A stretch of DNA of 64,000 bases from Fistularia commersonii (lineage: Eukaryota > Chordata > Actinopteri > Syngnathiformes > Fistulariidae), in NCBI GenBank assembly GCA_037954325.1, contig JBBMNZ010000017.1, positions 11,710,001-11,774,000 of the forward strand. The letters are read 5' to 3'. Shown here one piece after another: positions 32,871-45,202 of this stretch. The notes beneath the pieces were generated by a model, which saw only the letters and a program-made list of their open reading frames with translations, had not been told where the DNA came from and did not search any database. The position numbers and the translations under genes were made by a program. How positions within the stretch are numbered: position 1 is the first letter of the stretch; each line of letters opens with the position of its first letter.

Positions 32871-33224
32871 AAACACCCGTCCACCCGACGGGCCGGAAAA
32901 ACACTCCACTTGGGGTCGGGAAGGTAAATCACCAAACATGCAATGCGGGTGTCATTCGTCTGGTGTCATCTGTCTCGACGGGAGTTTTATTTCCTTCTCG
33001 TGTGAAAGTAGAAAGAAATCCGGTACACAGAAACCTTACGGCAACATTTGATTTGATGGTGTTATTTTCATTCCCGTCATTCATTCATTATCCACAAAAC
33101 ATAGCTTAGCGCAGGGGTGCTGGCAGGTTGCAACCTGGGCTGGTCAGATAGACATACAACCATTCACACACTCATTCACACCTCACATAGAAACTAAAAA
33201 AACATCCACCTTCACGTTCTGGAG

Positions 33225-33790
33225 CGGAGCCGGGCATTTTACGGCCCGCGGGCCACATCTGGCCCTTTTTTGCTTTTTTATACAGCCTGGTAAACTATTT
33301 TCTATGGATGATTACATTCAAAATAATGTTGGTACATTTATATGATCATTTATGATTTTAAAGTTTAAATAAAATATATGGATGATTACATTCAAAATAA
33401 TGTTTGTACATTTATATGATCATTAATGATTTTAAAGTTGAAATAAAATGTATGGATGATTACATTCAAAATAATGTTTGAACATTTATATGATCATTAA
33501 TGATTTTAAAGTTTAAATGAAATATATGGATGATTACATTCAAAATAATGTTGGTACATTTATATGATCATTAATGATTTTAAAGTTGAAATAAAATGTA
33601 TGGATGATTACATTCAAAATAATGTTTTTACATTTATATGATCATTAATGATTTTAAAGTTGAAATAAAATGCCAAAAAATGTTAATATTTAGATATTAT
33701 TGTTTTCATTTTGTTCAATTTACATGATACCTGGTTGGCCCACGCATAAAAATGAAATAAGAAATGTGGGCAAAATAATTAAAAATAATT
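33225..33790. mobile_element. hAT-type non-autonomous element with internal minisatellite
   Basis: Starts with the GGCCCGCGGGCCACATCTGG type of end and closes with TTGGCCCACGCATAAAAATG and AAATAAGAAATGTGGGC, the same layout as the element at 45203-45552. Between them a 74-bp unit has been amplified to five copies (33304-33673). No coding capacity. Confidence 0.65.
33304..33673. repeat. 74-bp minisatellite, five copies
   Basis: Units begin at ATGGATGATTACATTCAAAA at 33304, 33378, 33452, 33526 and 33600, each exactly 74 bp apart, with only a few substitutions between copies. A single diverged copy of the unit occurs at 45352-45425 in the related element. Confidence 0.95.
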
Positions 33791-33794
33791 GAGA

Positions 33795-34080
33795 GATACA
33801 ACCATTCGCTCATTCATTCACACATTTAACGTTCACCCTGTCATTAAATTGTCATCGGAATCAGAAATACTTTGTTAATCCCGGAGGATATAGAGAGACA
33901 TACGACCATCCACTCTCTCATTCACAGTTGAAATAGAAATTATGTCCATTCATCTTCTCATTCACCCTTTTGGGATATTTAGGTTCCGGTGAACCTCCTG
34001 CATGTTTTTGGAGTCTGGGAGGAAACTGAAGAACCCTGAGGAAAAAGCCACGTAACGTGAACTCCATCCGCGTCATTATT
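33795..34080 (+). repeat. Dispersed fish repeat (SINE-like tail)
   Basis: Contains the ACAACCATTCGCTCATTCAT-type block and the CTGCATGTTTTTGGAGTCTG and GGAGGAAACTGAAG segment typical of a widespread fish repeat. Related pieces lie at 33060-33200, 44805-44970 and 45990-46080. Confidence 0.55.
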
Positions 34081-34646
34081 TTCAAACGGCCGTTGGGTTT
34101 TGGCGCCTGGAGCTGCTGTGCATGGCTCACGAAACAGCTCGGATACCTCGGATAACGCAAAAACACCTGCAGGAGCGGGTGTTTCACTCCGTAACCCAGA
34201 GAGTTGAAGCAAAACGTCCCGCACAGACGTGAACTAAAGAGTATCCGTTATGGTTGTAAGACCTGAAACTTAGTATAACGACTTGATCTGAATCCTAATC
34301 GACAAAGTGACTCTGGAGCTGCTGAAGTTCTGGAAAGAAAGTGAAGCTCCTGAGCTGCAGATCTGGAAGTTCCTTCCGGTGGGAAACACACGCCTGTGTT
34401 TCCGAGTCCCCGGCCTCCTTCCCACTCCCCTGCATTCACCTGTGCAGACTGAGCATTGGGAAAAGACCACACCCCCTTCACACACACACACACACACACA
34501 CCACCTGCTCTCTTCCTGTGACCTGGTGACACACTCGTGTGTGTGTATGTGTGTGTGTGCATGTGTGTGATTGATGATGCCTCTCTTTTCCGCTGTGCTC
34601 CGGAACACTTCAGTGACTTCAGCTGCTGAACCAGCGAGCCCGTGCA

Positions 34647-34648
<2 letters not shown>

Positions 34649-34699
<51 letters not shown>
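34649..34699. repeat. (TG)n microsatellite
   Basis: About 51 bp uninterrupted TG tract. A shorter CA tract lies at 34480-34501. Confidence 0.97.
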
Positions 34700-34700
<1 letters not shown>

Positions 34701-35493
34701 ACAGTGAAACCGAGCCAGAGAAACACAGCTGGTCAACATGAGTTCCTGGGCAGATGCTTTCTTTCCCAAAGCTTCAGTGCACTTCCACACACACACACCG
34801 CCAACTGTTTTACCAGGTTTTTACACATTTTAATCTCATTCTCTATGTCATATATAATGTAAATATATGAATATATCTAAATATAGATATATCCGGGCAT
34901 TTGTTGTACTAGCAATATATACAATGTCTATTATACATCCACCGTGCACTTTACAAAGTCGTCATTAGGTCCGAAAATTCAACATCGGACGACATGAGTC
35001 GAGCGCCGGCGGTCGGAAACTTGTGCAATCAGAGCCGCGTTGTACTTTGTTTCCTCCGCCGTATATATTTTTGTCGCCACGACTTGTGACGGCGGTTTTT
35101 CACGCATGTGTGTGTGGTGACGTGTGTCGCAAACGTGTCAAAAAGGTACGGCGAAGTATCACGGCAGGCCAAGCGCACCGCACATATTCATGCATGAGAT
35201 CAACTAATTCCACGTGTGTGTGTGTTGAAGCGTACGCCACGTAATTGTATGTGTGTGTGCACTCAGGTGGAGATGAAGTTCATGAAAACTCAAACAAGAG
35301 GGAGCGGCGGAAAAACTTGAGCCCGTTGCAGTGCTTTAGAGACAAGAGTTACGTGTTTATGTGAGACGAGTGTACGGAATATATGTGTGTGTTCAATAAG
35401 AGATCGATTGGACCTAAAACCAAGGGTTGCCTCCTCAAGGAGCAGCATATGTGCACGTATGTCCACCTGGTAGGTCCGGTCTTCCTCTAGACC

Positions 35494-35620
35494 AGGGGTC
35501 AGGTACCTTTTTGAGCCATAAAAGCCAAATATTTCTATTTCATTGAGAGCCATATAGTATTTTTAACGTATAATAAATGAAATATGTCTTACTTTTATGT
35601 AATTTTATCATTGCTTATTA
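35494..35620. mobile_element. hAT-type terminal fragment
   Basis: Begins CAGGGGTCAGGTACCTTTTT, then GAGCCATAAAAGCCAAATAT, the usual start of a fish hAT element. The matching right end could not be placed with confidence. A weak candidate is near 35800. Confidence 0.5.
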
Positions 35621-36124
35621 GAATGGAAATTCCTCTGTCCACGCAGCCTGGGATGCACGGAAATCATCGTTTTTTTTGTTTTTTTTTTGCTTTTCTCCAT
35701 CTTTTCTGTTACAAGGGTTAAAGCGCAAAAACTAGTTGGTTTTCTGATAAAATCGTTTTTTTTTGCCTTTACAATGACATGCTCGGAGGCCAATGGTACC
35801 CGACCGACGGGTGACCCGAGAGATTTATCTTCAAAACTGATTTCCGTTTACTTTAAAATGACACAGTATTATGAAGAAATATCACAAGTTTTTTTTTTTA
35901 AATCAGTTCCAAACTTTTTTTTTTTTTTTTTACTCAAATGCTCTGATAGCCTTATTCCGTCACCGGAGGAGCCATAGATCAGACCTCCTGTCTGGCAGCT
36001 CAAACCTTTGCATCCTTCTTCCTAGATCTTCACCATCATCCGCTGTTCATGTCCAATCCATCTAATTTTTTTTCCACTTTTCACTTTTTTCTTTCTACAT
36101 ATTTATCTATTTTTTCTTCTAGAT

Positions 36125-36590
36125 CAGTGGTTCTCAGGAGGTGGAGGTCAAGACACACAACCGACTCGTCGAACTCGCAATGACACGCCCGCTTAATCCC
36201 TCCATATTAATTATGGCGAACAAAAAAAGAAAGCGGTCAGACAAATATGCACAATATGGATTCACATGTATAATGAAACGTGATGGGAGTCAGCATCCTA
36301 ACTGCATGCTATGCAATGACAAGTTTAGCAATTCTAGTCTATTACCCGCAAAACAAAGGGAACACTTCCTTATTCCATCCAATTCATTTTTATGTGTTTG
36401 TTTTTGTGTAAAAATTTGTTTTATTGGTTTTGTTCTTTGAACACAGTGGTGTTGATGCACGGTTGATTTTGTTCACCAGTAAAACATATACCTATGTCTT
36501 GAATTTGAAAAAAATCTAATATTTTTCCAATAAAAAAGGGTTTGGTGAATGCGGATATGAAACTGGTGGGGTTCAGAACAAGAACCACTG
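36125..36590 (+). mobile_element. hAT element remnant with BED-finger frame
   Basis: A 466 bp element with inverted ends CAGTGGTTCT and AGAACCACTG. The 8-bp flanks TTCTAGAT (36117-36124) and TTCTATAT (36591-36598) are a target duplication with one mismatch. An ORF from ATG 36213 encodes the N-terminal part of a transposase like the ZBED5/SCAND3 group (YAQYGFTCIMKRDGSQHP, then the CMLC cysteine pair of a BED finger). It breaks off before the histidines and the catalytic region. It is a deletion derivative. Confidence 0.88.
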
Positions 36591-36784
36591 TTCTATATGT
36601 TATTTTATATTTTTGTCTTATATTTTTTTCTGTCTTATATTTCTAACCCAGAGATGCTGCTATTGTTGTATTGTTGTGTTGTGTCCTGCTTACGGTTGCT
36701 TTGTGTCTGTTTTTGATTCCACTGAACCTGAGAGCCGCTATCTCTCCAAATTCTGTCGTGCTCTGTGTAACAACAATAAAAGTC

Positions 36785-37068
36785 TTGAAAAGCCTTGTCC
36801 GCACAACATTGAACATGCATCATCCCTCTTATGGACTCTTATGATCTCTCCATCCTCCACACTCCCAAAGAGGAACCTCCACATCTTCATCTCTGCTGCC
36901 TTCAGAAATCATGGCCGCTCACCTCCATCTTACCCACCTTTCCTTTCATTCTGGTTGATACCCTTTTACCTCACCTGACACTTTTCCACAGCCGTTCCAA
37001 CCTCTTTGCACACATTCCTCCACCTCTTCTCCACCCTCTTGTTGCTCTGGACTGTTGACCCTTAGGTA
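36785..37068 (-). mobile_element. RTE-type LINE fragment, part 1 (interrupted)
   Basis: Antisense RTE ORF2 sequence (reads CATCTTCATCTCTGCTGCCTT, then CTCCACCCTCTTGTTGC on the + strand). It continues without loss at 38041 after the pogo insertion: CTTAGG-TA here is followed by TA-CTTAAAATCATCCGCC there. The LINE is therefore older than the insertion. Confidence 0.7.
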
Positions 37069-37794
37069 CCATATTTTCCGCACCATAAGGCGCACTGGAT
37101 TATAAGGCGCATGTAATAGAAGCTACAGTAGTGGCTGCGGTTGTGTTATGCATTCACTAAATAAAGCTACGCTAAAGGGAATGTCAACAAAACAGTCAGA
37201 TAAGTCAGTCAAATTTTATTAATAGAATACAAACCAACACTCTGACAACTCCGTTCACTCCCAAAACGAGTTGGCGCTTTCACAATACGGTACCGTACGT
37301 ACCGGTAGCTCTTACCGGAGTTTGCACCGCCTTCGTTGAAAACAATGTATTTCCAACTCCATTTGTCACAGTTCAAAGCGTTTCATAAAACAAAAGAACC
37401 AAGAAGGATCGCCTCTAAATTCAGTGATGTTCATGTCCCTAGCTAGTGACTGAAGAGACGCTTCTACTTGCTGCTCTCTGTTCAACAACCCACTGTTCAA
37501 GTTTGTCCTTTAACTGTAGCCATCTAGCTTTGTTTCCTCAGAAACTTTGTTTAGTCTTCTTTACTCGGCGCAGGTCATCTTGTTGCTTCCTCCACTTCAG
37601 TACCATTGATTCGTTAATGTTGAATTCTCTCGCTGCTGCTCTATTCCTGTGTTCTACTGCGTGACAGATCGCCTTGAATTTAAACTCTGCGTCGTAAGCA
37701 TGTCTCTTGAAAGGTGCCGTTTTGGGGTCTTTATGTAAAAACATAAGTGGTGTGGGACTGGAATTCCCCTTTACCGCTTTTACCGCTGCCACTT

Positions 37795-37832
<38 letters not shown>

Positions 37833-38040
37833 AAATGGAAATGAAAATGCACGCTTCGTGCAGTCATATATCCCAGCATGCACCACAGGCTACTTATTCA
37901 ACAGGAGAAAATGGAGTCTAGGGCTGCTTCCTGTAGTTGCGAGACCTCTTGCGGCTCAATATTGATCCATATATAAGGCGCGCCGTGTTATAAGGCGCAC
38001 TGTCGGTTTTTAGGTGCGTCTTATAATGCGGATAATGCGG
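37069..38040 (-). mobile_element. pogo-like transposon with Brinker-type DNA-binding frame
   Basis: A 972 bp element inserted at a TA (37067-37068 and 38041-38042). The ends are CCATATTTTCCGCACCATAA and, inverted, CCGCATTATCCGCATTATAA, with further TATAAGGCGCAC repeats subterminally. A minus-strand ORF (37879-37538) encodes the N-terminal DNA-binding helix-turn-helix of pogo-type transposases (DAEFKFKAICHAVEHRNRAA, then REFNINESMVLKWRKQQ). No DDE catalytic part remains. A CA tract (37799-37826) lies inside the frame. Confidence 0.88.
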
Positions 38041-38330
38041 TACTTAAAATCATCCGCCTTCACAGTTTCCTCTTGGCTCCCCCTCATTCACACACGTGTT
38101 CTGGCTAACCTTCATCCTTCTCCTTTTTAGGTCACACCTCCCCCTTTCTAGATGTTCCTCCACCCGCTCTTGCGACACATCACAACGTCATCTGCAAACA
38201 ATCGTAGCGTCTAACCTCGTCTGTCAGGCTGTCCATCACCGTCTCAAACAAGGTGGGGCTCAGAACCGATGCACCTCCACCTCCTGCGACACCATAACAT
38301 CCCTCTCTGCCACTCCTCGTACGACACCAC
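38041..38330 (-). mobile_element. RTE-type LINE fragment, part 2
   Basis: Continuation of the antisense LINE: + strand CATCTGCAAACAATCGTAGC, TCTAACCTCGTCTGTCAGGC, then TGTCCATCACCGTCTCAAAC. This is the conserved reverse-transcriptase region of RTE elements in reverse. Frames are broken. Confidence 0.75.
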
Positions 38331-38689
38331 AGTTTGAATTTGCGATGATCATAATTGTTTTCTTTATTAGGTATGAGAAAGAGGAATATTCATGTTTAGG
38401 TGAGTGGAGCACGAAAAGAAGGATTTCTGCCGCTTTTTCATTAATCAAATTTCACCCTGCCAGTAAAATAATACACTGCTGGGTGTAATTTTTATTTATT
38501 TTCTTGCCTGAGCAAACTCACCGCTACATTTGCTAAAAAAAAAAAAAAAAAAAAAAAAAATGATCGCAGATAAATACTGATTATAGTTTTTCGAGGCCCC
38601 AATCCCGCAAGAGTGGAAACCCGGCATCCCCTCGAAATGACTGCGGGGACGTTATTCCATCGTGCTCCTCCGACTGGCAATTTTCTGCT

Positions 38690-38900
38690 TGGTTGTGTCG
38701 CCGCTGTGCTCACCGAGGTAGCATGGGAGTGCCTCGCTCTAATTACTAACCTGCGAGGGCTGCGGCAAATAAAAGTTTGCGACCAACTTTCTAATTATTT
38801 ATCAGACTTCGATATCACACCATAATGGCGGAGAGCGGGCGGAGCGGGGAAAGATGTCAATATGACATTTAATCACTTTGCTCTGCGATGCGGATGAGCG
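38690..38900. promoter_or_regulatory. Candidate conserved non-coding element
   Basis: Unique sequence with GCTCTAATTACTAACC, GCAAATAAAAGTTTGC (an inverted repeat around AATAAA) and CTTTCTAATTATTTATCAG. No coding frame. Regulatory role is a guess from composition. Confidence 0.25.
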
Positions 38901-39788
38901 GCGACCCCGGCTCGGCCCCGCGGGCCCACTTTTATTTCACTTAACAATCAAACTTTATGTTTTTTTTTTCTTTTGCGACGCGGACGGTTTGATACGCACG
39001 CTGGCCTTCTCAAGAAATTAACAGATCCAGAAAATATGCCACGCCCCCCTCGACGGGAAAATTAAAATAAAAGGAGAATTCAAGACATTTTCTAAGACAA
39101 ATCAAACATTTCTCATCAACATGGCTTGAGGTTGTTACTCAAAACGAACTTTCCCAACATAGGATTCAGACACACACACAGATCGGCGGAAAATTTCTCT
39201 CCGCTGTGTTTGTGTGAGTGTGTGTACATGCGCGCATGGATATGGACACACACACACGTGCACGCACGCAAAGTTAATGAAGCGTAAATGATATTCTCTT
39301 CAGAGCGACCCTACAAAAATGGAATTTGCACTTTATGAAACTGTCACAGCAAATGCATGCCTGCACACACACACACATATATGCGCACTTGTGCACGCTC
39401 ACACACACACACACACACACACACACATGCTCAACAGCTTTTAAAGGTGTCATTTGTCTGCTTCAGTAACCAAGGTGAATATTCAGGCTGACAGCTTGCA
39501 GAAAAAGAAGAGAGGAGAACAAAACACATGGGGGGGGAGAAGAGAGAAAAGAAAGACGGCTTTTCGGAGAGAGAAGCTGTGAATCAGTGGATCTCGGCGT
39601 GGACCAGCACCTCCGGCCTGGAGGAGAAACCACGGACAACTCAGCAAAGTAGCAAGTGGACTTTCACGGTGACGCTGAAGCGCACAAATGTTTTTAAATC
39701 ATGACTAAAACCACCGCTTCATACTGTTTGAAAGGACTGATCCCGGTGGCGGACCTGCCTCGGGGACGGGAGAAGATCTAATATTTCT

Positions 39789-40248
39789 TTTTTTTTTTTT
39801 TTTGAACATTTATTAGAACGGGTTCCTTAACAGAGTCACACACATTCTTACAAAACCTCATAACAAGATACACATTATACAATATTCTTTATAGGTCACT
39901 TATTTCCTCACTAGCAAGCGAAAAAAAAAAGAAAAAAAAAAGAAAAAAAAAAAAAACATCTAACTCTAACTAAAATAGAGATAATATCTTCAACTCTCCA
40001 AATATTTTTTAATGGGTGCCCATTTGTCAAGATATAGGTCTGTCTGAAGTCGTAAGTTTGCTGTTATGCGTTCCATGCAGTTTACATCCTTAAGCCTCTG
40101 ATGCCACTGGTCCAGGGTAGGTGGGTGGGGTTTGAGCCAGTTTATTGTGATCATTTTATGTGCAATTAATAGAAGAACTCTAAGCGAAAACACCTGTTTT
40201 TTTCCTTAAATCGCTTGTTGATGCTGTACCCATAATAAATTGCTGATT
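39789..40248 (-). mobile_element. 5'-truncated L1-type LINE insertion
   Basis: About 460 bp inserted in antisense, with a poly-T at its left end (the poly-A tail of the minus strand) and a 10-bp target duplication TAATATTTCT at 39779-39788 and 40249-40258. The minus-strand frame 40193-39990 is the C-terminal end of an L1-like ORF2 (HKMITINWLKPHPPTLDQWH, then CMERITANLRLQTD). A typical truncated copy made by target-primed reverse transcription. Confidence 0.85.
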
Positions 40249-40259
40249 TAATATTTCTG

Positions 40260-42030
40260 CACAAGTGCACGGTTCCGAGTCTTCGAAAATAAATCAAAAC
40301 GCCCGTCTAACAGTTTCCCCCCAAATTTGTGGTCGCAACCTTAAACTTGAGAGCAACGTGCTGGAAAGCGATTAAAAAAAAAAAGTCAAATGAGTGAGTT
40401 TTCTTCATCGCTGTCATCTCCCTCTCTGCCTGTCAATATATAAATATATATGTTGTGTGTGTTTGTGTGTTTGTATCTCCGACAGCGTGATTATCATTGG
40501 ACAACCTAATACTATCTAAAGTTAAATGACTTGGAAACAGAATCAGCTCCCTCGAACAATGCACACGTCCAAACATATAGTGTTGTGTATAGCGCACGCG
40601 TGTGTGTGTGTGTGTCTGTGTGTGTGTGTGAGACCTATCCTCTCTGCTTGACTGGCTGCCTGGTGACTTGACAAGGCTCTTTGTCCTTTTGAATGAAAAG
40701 CCTGTGGACACGTGCACGTGCACACACACACACACACACACATAGACAGCCACATGTCACGGCAGGAGGCGAGAGAATAGCCTTTTAGCTAATGAGCTTT
40801 TTCATCCCTCTTTCTCTCTCCGGAGTGTCTCTCGTCGAGCTGTTGCTTCGTTTTACATGCTATTTTCTGAGGCCTCCCGCTGGCTGTAGGTGTGTCTGCT
40901 GAATATTACAATAATAATCAGGTTAAAGGGCATTTAAAACACAACTCGTTCTGAATTTAAAATGCTCAAATCACAGAACCCTCAGTGCGTCTAAGGCGGC
41001 GCTAAAATTTTCATTATCTGACCGGCAGACGCTCAGAGTCACAAGTTTTCCCAAGTCTTCCGTCCTCACGGAAATGTTTGTTGACGTTTGTTGCACATCT
41101 GGAACGTTTGCAAGTAAATCTTTGTAGTTGTAGTTACAGTTAACAGTTAAGACAATTCATATTTCATCGTATTTCTTATTCATCCTCCTTTCTACTATTA
41201 TCTATTACTGTTATGTTTTTTTACTTGAAACTCTGGCACAACAATTTCCTTCGGGATAAATAAAGTTGTTCTCATCTCTCTCATCATCTCTCTAAAATAA
41301 GATTTTTTTTTAGTTTTGAGAAGTTGCAGAAGCTAACGTTAGCATCTCTGGGGGGTTCAGCCACGCGAGGAGCACTGCACTGCAAACCTGCATCATTTAG
41401 CATCCATATCAAAATAATATATAGCTTTGAAAGCTTTGATAGCTTTTTTGTTTTTTTTTTGGAATCGTATATTCCTTTTTGATATGTAACCGGCAGGCTC
41501 TACGCAGCTCACTCCAGAAGAGGGGGAGATTACAGGATGTCACTATTCATTCATTTATTCATTCATTCATTCATTCAATGAATGAATTATACTCACTCTA
41601 AAGAAAGACGGATTGAACAACAGCAGTGCAGTGCAGCAGATCTAAAATGCAGGAAATAGTGATAGAAAGCAAAGTATGAGTACGAGGCTGTGGGAGACGG
41701 GGATGTGGGAAAGGAGGAGTTGATAATTGTGTTTCTGTCAAAGGAAGAGAGAGAGGGAGAAAGAAGCGATGGAGTTGCTAATGGCGTGTGGGATGTGGGT
41801 ATTGATCAGTCGCACAGACATAGAGGTGGGACGCAACACCATGACCTGACACCGCAGCTAATCGAAAACTAATTCCCCGTCTCCATCATTGTCGTCGTCG
41901 TCGTCATCATCTTCCCAACACAAGCTCAGGTGTCCGGTATCCTGCTCTGTTCCAGAAATGTCAGCATAGAGACATCTTTGGAATAAAATCCCTTCATTAT
42001 TATATTTTTTAAGATAAGGCATCAGCAACC
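40260..42030. other. Gene-free region
   Basis: No gene recognised. TG/CA tracts are at 40604-40630 and 40721-40742. A reversed copy of the AACTTTATTTATCC-type repeat is at 41205-41275, and ATTC tetramers are at 41547-41590. Confidence 0.6.
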
Positions 42031-42034
42031 AGTC

Positions 42035-42585
42035 CAAGACGGGTCCAAGCAGGTTGGAATGGATGGAGAAAAGTGTCAGGGGTACTATGTGATAGAAGAC
42101 TTTCAGCCAGAATAAAAGGAAAGGTGTACAAGACAGTGGTGAGACCAGTGATGATGTGTGGACTAGAAACTGTTTCAATGACTAAAAGACAGCAGGCAGA
42201 ACTAGAGGTTGCAGAGATGAAGATGTTGAGGTTCTCTTAGGGAGCAACCAGGATGGAGAGGATCAGGAATGAGTCTATCAGAGGGACGGCACATGTTAGA
42301 TGTTTCGGAGAGAAGGTCAGAGAAGCCAGACTGAGATGGTTCGGTCATATACAGAGGAGGGATAGAGAATATATTGGTAGATGGATGCTGGAATTGGAGC
42401 TGCCAGGCAAGAGGTCTGGAGGAAGACCAAAGAGAAGATTTATGGATGTAGTGAGAGAGGATATGAAGGTAGTTGGTGTGAGAGAGGAGGATACAGAGAA
42501 TAGGGTTAGATGGTGAAAGTTGACTCGCTGTGGCGACCCCTGACGGGAAAAGCCAAAAGAAGAAGAAGAAGAAGAAGATCAGCAA
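42035..42585 (+). mobile_element. RTE-type LINE 3' end
   Basis: C-terminal ORF2 tail: VREARLRWFGHIQRRDREYI, then RKRSGGRPKRRFMDVVREDM in degraded form and KVVGVREEDTENRVRW. It ends with the conserved CTGTGGCGACCCCTGACGGG and an (AAG)n tail at 42556-42579. 5'-truncated. Same family as 29395-30078 and 49080-49310. Confidence 0.88.
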
Positions 42586-42589
42586 CCAG

Positions 42590-43560
42590 TGCCAAATATT
42601 TTAGTGGGTTTGGAAGAAAAGTGAACTTGCAGGAAAACAAGGCAATGCCTTGACTTGATCTACATTCAAAGCCGTCGCAATGGCATGTCGTTTCCCGGTT
42701 TGTGACATTCTTCCCGTTTACCGCGGCGAATCCCCTCCCGCCATCTATTCCTCTCCTCTCATACCGACTAACTTCAGGATGGCATATTAAGTTTTCTGGT
42801 GCAGGTCTCACATTGGGCACCATCCTCTGCACAAATAGCGCTTGTGTGAATTCTGCAGGACGTGTGAGTCATCACTATTTTTGCACCCGAGCCCCCACCG
42901 AGATTAAAACATTATAAGCTATCAGGTTGAATTTTATCATCATCCTCCCTTCCATCTCTCCCTTTCTCTCACTCCGTCCTCCTTTTTCACTCTAAGTGAA
43001 GACGGGCTCACCGGTCGATATTTAGCGAGGTGGCACACAGTGACGCCCCCTTCTTTGTAAACATCCAATCACAGACCTTATGACACCCGGCTGACCCCCG
43101 ACACCCCCAACCCGTCCTCCATCCTCAAGTCGAAGTGAGTGCGCGTTTGGCCGAGAGCACCAAATGATTATGATGTCGATAGATGTGTTTATTTGCCGGG
43201 AGGAGGAGGCGGGGGTGGTGGTGGGGAGTCCGGCCGCTCTCGGAGTTGAAAAAGGTGTTTTGAAGCGCTTTGTCGCGAGGCGGAGCGCCAGACCGATGCC
43301 GTGATCAGATCGCTGTCGGCCGAGCGATGTGCGGGGAAAATAATGAGCGCAAATCACAGGGCAAGAGCCCCCAGACACACGGTCGATACGGCATGGCTGC
43401 GGGGAGAAAGGGGGGAGATAAAAAAAAAAAAAGCCCGTCGCTTCGGCCGGACGGTCTTCGGCCTGATCGCCACGGCGACAGCACTGTTAATGACAGAGAG
43501 AGCGATTCGGGGGGGAGCTAGATTGAAACCTCGCTCGTGCCGATGTGGAAAGACCTCGAA
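42590..43560. other. Gene-free region
   Basis: No gene recognised. A moderately GC-rich segment at 43.0-43.5 kb has overlapping open frames on both strands without recognisable domains. Confidence 0.55.
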
Positions 43561-43567
43561 GGTGTAG

Positions 43568-44157
43568 AGGATCTTTGTCCAAACTTTTTGCAAAGAGGGC
43601 CATATTTGGTGGAGTGAAAATGTGTGACCGACCATTCATCATGCTATTCAACCAATAACAATAAATACAAATGAGCTATTTCATTTATATTTTTATTGCA
43701 AATGGCATACTTAAGATTGTTGTCGTTTACGTTTTTTTTTCTGGCAGTGCCTCTTGATGTTAAACTCCTTGAGCCACAGTCTCCTGGCATATTAGGCAGA
43801 AATAGCTGTATTTTGGTAAAAAAAATACTCCAATTTCCACTTGCCCCGAAAGCGGCGGCCCTCGCTATCAACATTCCTTTTTTTAATTACAATCGCCATT
43901 TTGGAAACGGGCTGGAAAGGGTCACACAATGCTCTTTGACCCTTGTGACAAAGGTCACAGTTTCCCACTGCGAGAGTGTGGCCACAGGTCTACCGCCATC
44001 CTCTGGTGAAATATAAAATAGATTTTTGTACATAGTTTTACGGTGGTTGACTGTGCTGGAGGCTGCATATTATTGATTTTATGACAGAGGCTGCGGGCCG
44101 GTGTAAATTTGAAGACGGGCCTAATTTGGCCCGCGGGCCGGACTTTGGACATGCCTG
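43568..44157. mobile_element. hAT-type element ends (two joined remnants)
   Basis: The left side reads ATCTTTGTCCAAACTTTTTG and CAAAGAGGGCCATATTTGG, the right side in reverse CAGGCATGTCCAAAGTCCGG and CCCGCGGGCC. Both are recognisable fish hAT ends, but they look like two different families, so this may be two remnants. No transposase frame. Confidence 0.55.
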
Positions 44158-45202
44158 ATCCATGCAAACCCAATGTTCCCTGGTGCGGCCTTCTGCCGCG
44201 ACCGGTCGGGATAAGATGAGAGAGAGAAGATAGAGGAGAGAGCGTGTTGGAGGGTGATGATGCCATTAGTCAGTTTCCTATGGAGGTCAAAGGTCACGCT
44301 CATCTGTGATCACATTCCCATCATGCATTGTTTATTATGGACAGGTGACTTTTAGTCGAGACCTTTTACACCTGATTAAGATATTTATATATTTCTGTTG
44401 CGCTGCACCAAATAATTCAACATTTCACATCGCTGCGGTAAAAGCGCGGTGTTGCTTTGGCTTTTTTTTTTCCCCTACGTGACGACAGCGTGTAATTGCC
44501 TTAATCGTAGAGGCCAAGGCGCTTTTCATTTTGTGACAGGCCGTCTACTCCTCTGAATAAAGATCGTGTTTTTAAATTAGCCATCTCAAGTCACGCACAT
44601 TCGGACGGCTAAGCGATCCATTTAGCGACCTCTCCAGCTGAAGCTCCTCTGGGCGTCAAACTCCACGTAATAAAGTGACCGGCGGATTTATGGATAAAGA
44701 GGAAGAACAACCACAGAGGGCGTTTCATCATCGTTATGTGTCGGGAGAAATGGGCTCGTCAAATTTACGACAGTTTCTTCAGAGATTTAAAGCTAAATTA
44801 TACTACCTTTTTCATTCATTCATTCATCATCTGCACTGCTAATGCTGCAGTAAGGGTTGCAAGCTGTCATTGGGCGAGAGGTGGGGTTCACCCTGGATCA
44901 GCCAATCACAGGAAGCCTTACAGAGATACAACCATTCACCCCGTGACAGCATGAATCAAGCCAACCTGTTCGATCCTTTTATACATCACTGAAATTCAAG
45001 GATTCAAGATTTTATAGGCGTGACACGGAGTTTAACAAAATTTAGAGACAGCAGCTCTCAGGTTCAGATGAATCAAAAAACAGATACAAACCAACCTTAA
45101 AAGGTAGGACACGATATGACAATACAACAATAGCAGCATCTCTGGGTTAGAGATATATGACAGAAAAAAAAAGACAAAAAATATGAAATAACATTTAGAA
45201 CA

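Larger units (their letters stand above)
31010..33060. other. Gene-free region
   Basis: No gene recognised. It holds complex non-coding sequence near 31.1-31.3 kb, an open frame at 31.35-31.89 kb without recognisable domains, a long TG tract, and a TAAT-rich segment at 32.73-32.87 kb. Confidence 0.55.

Noticed and set aside
43270..43567. Paired open frames in GC-rich DNA
   Set aside because: Overlapping frames in several phases with no domain or splice support.
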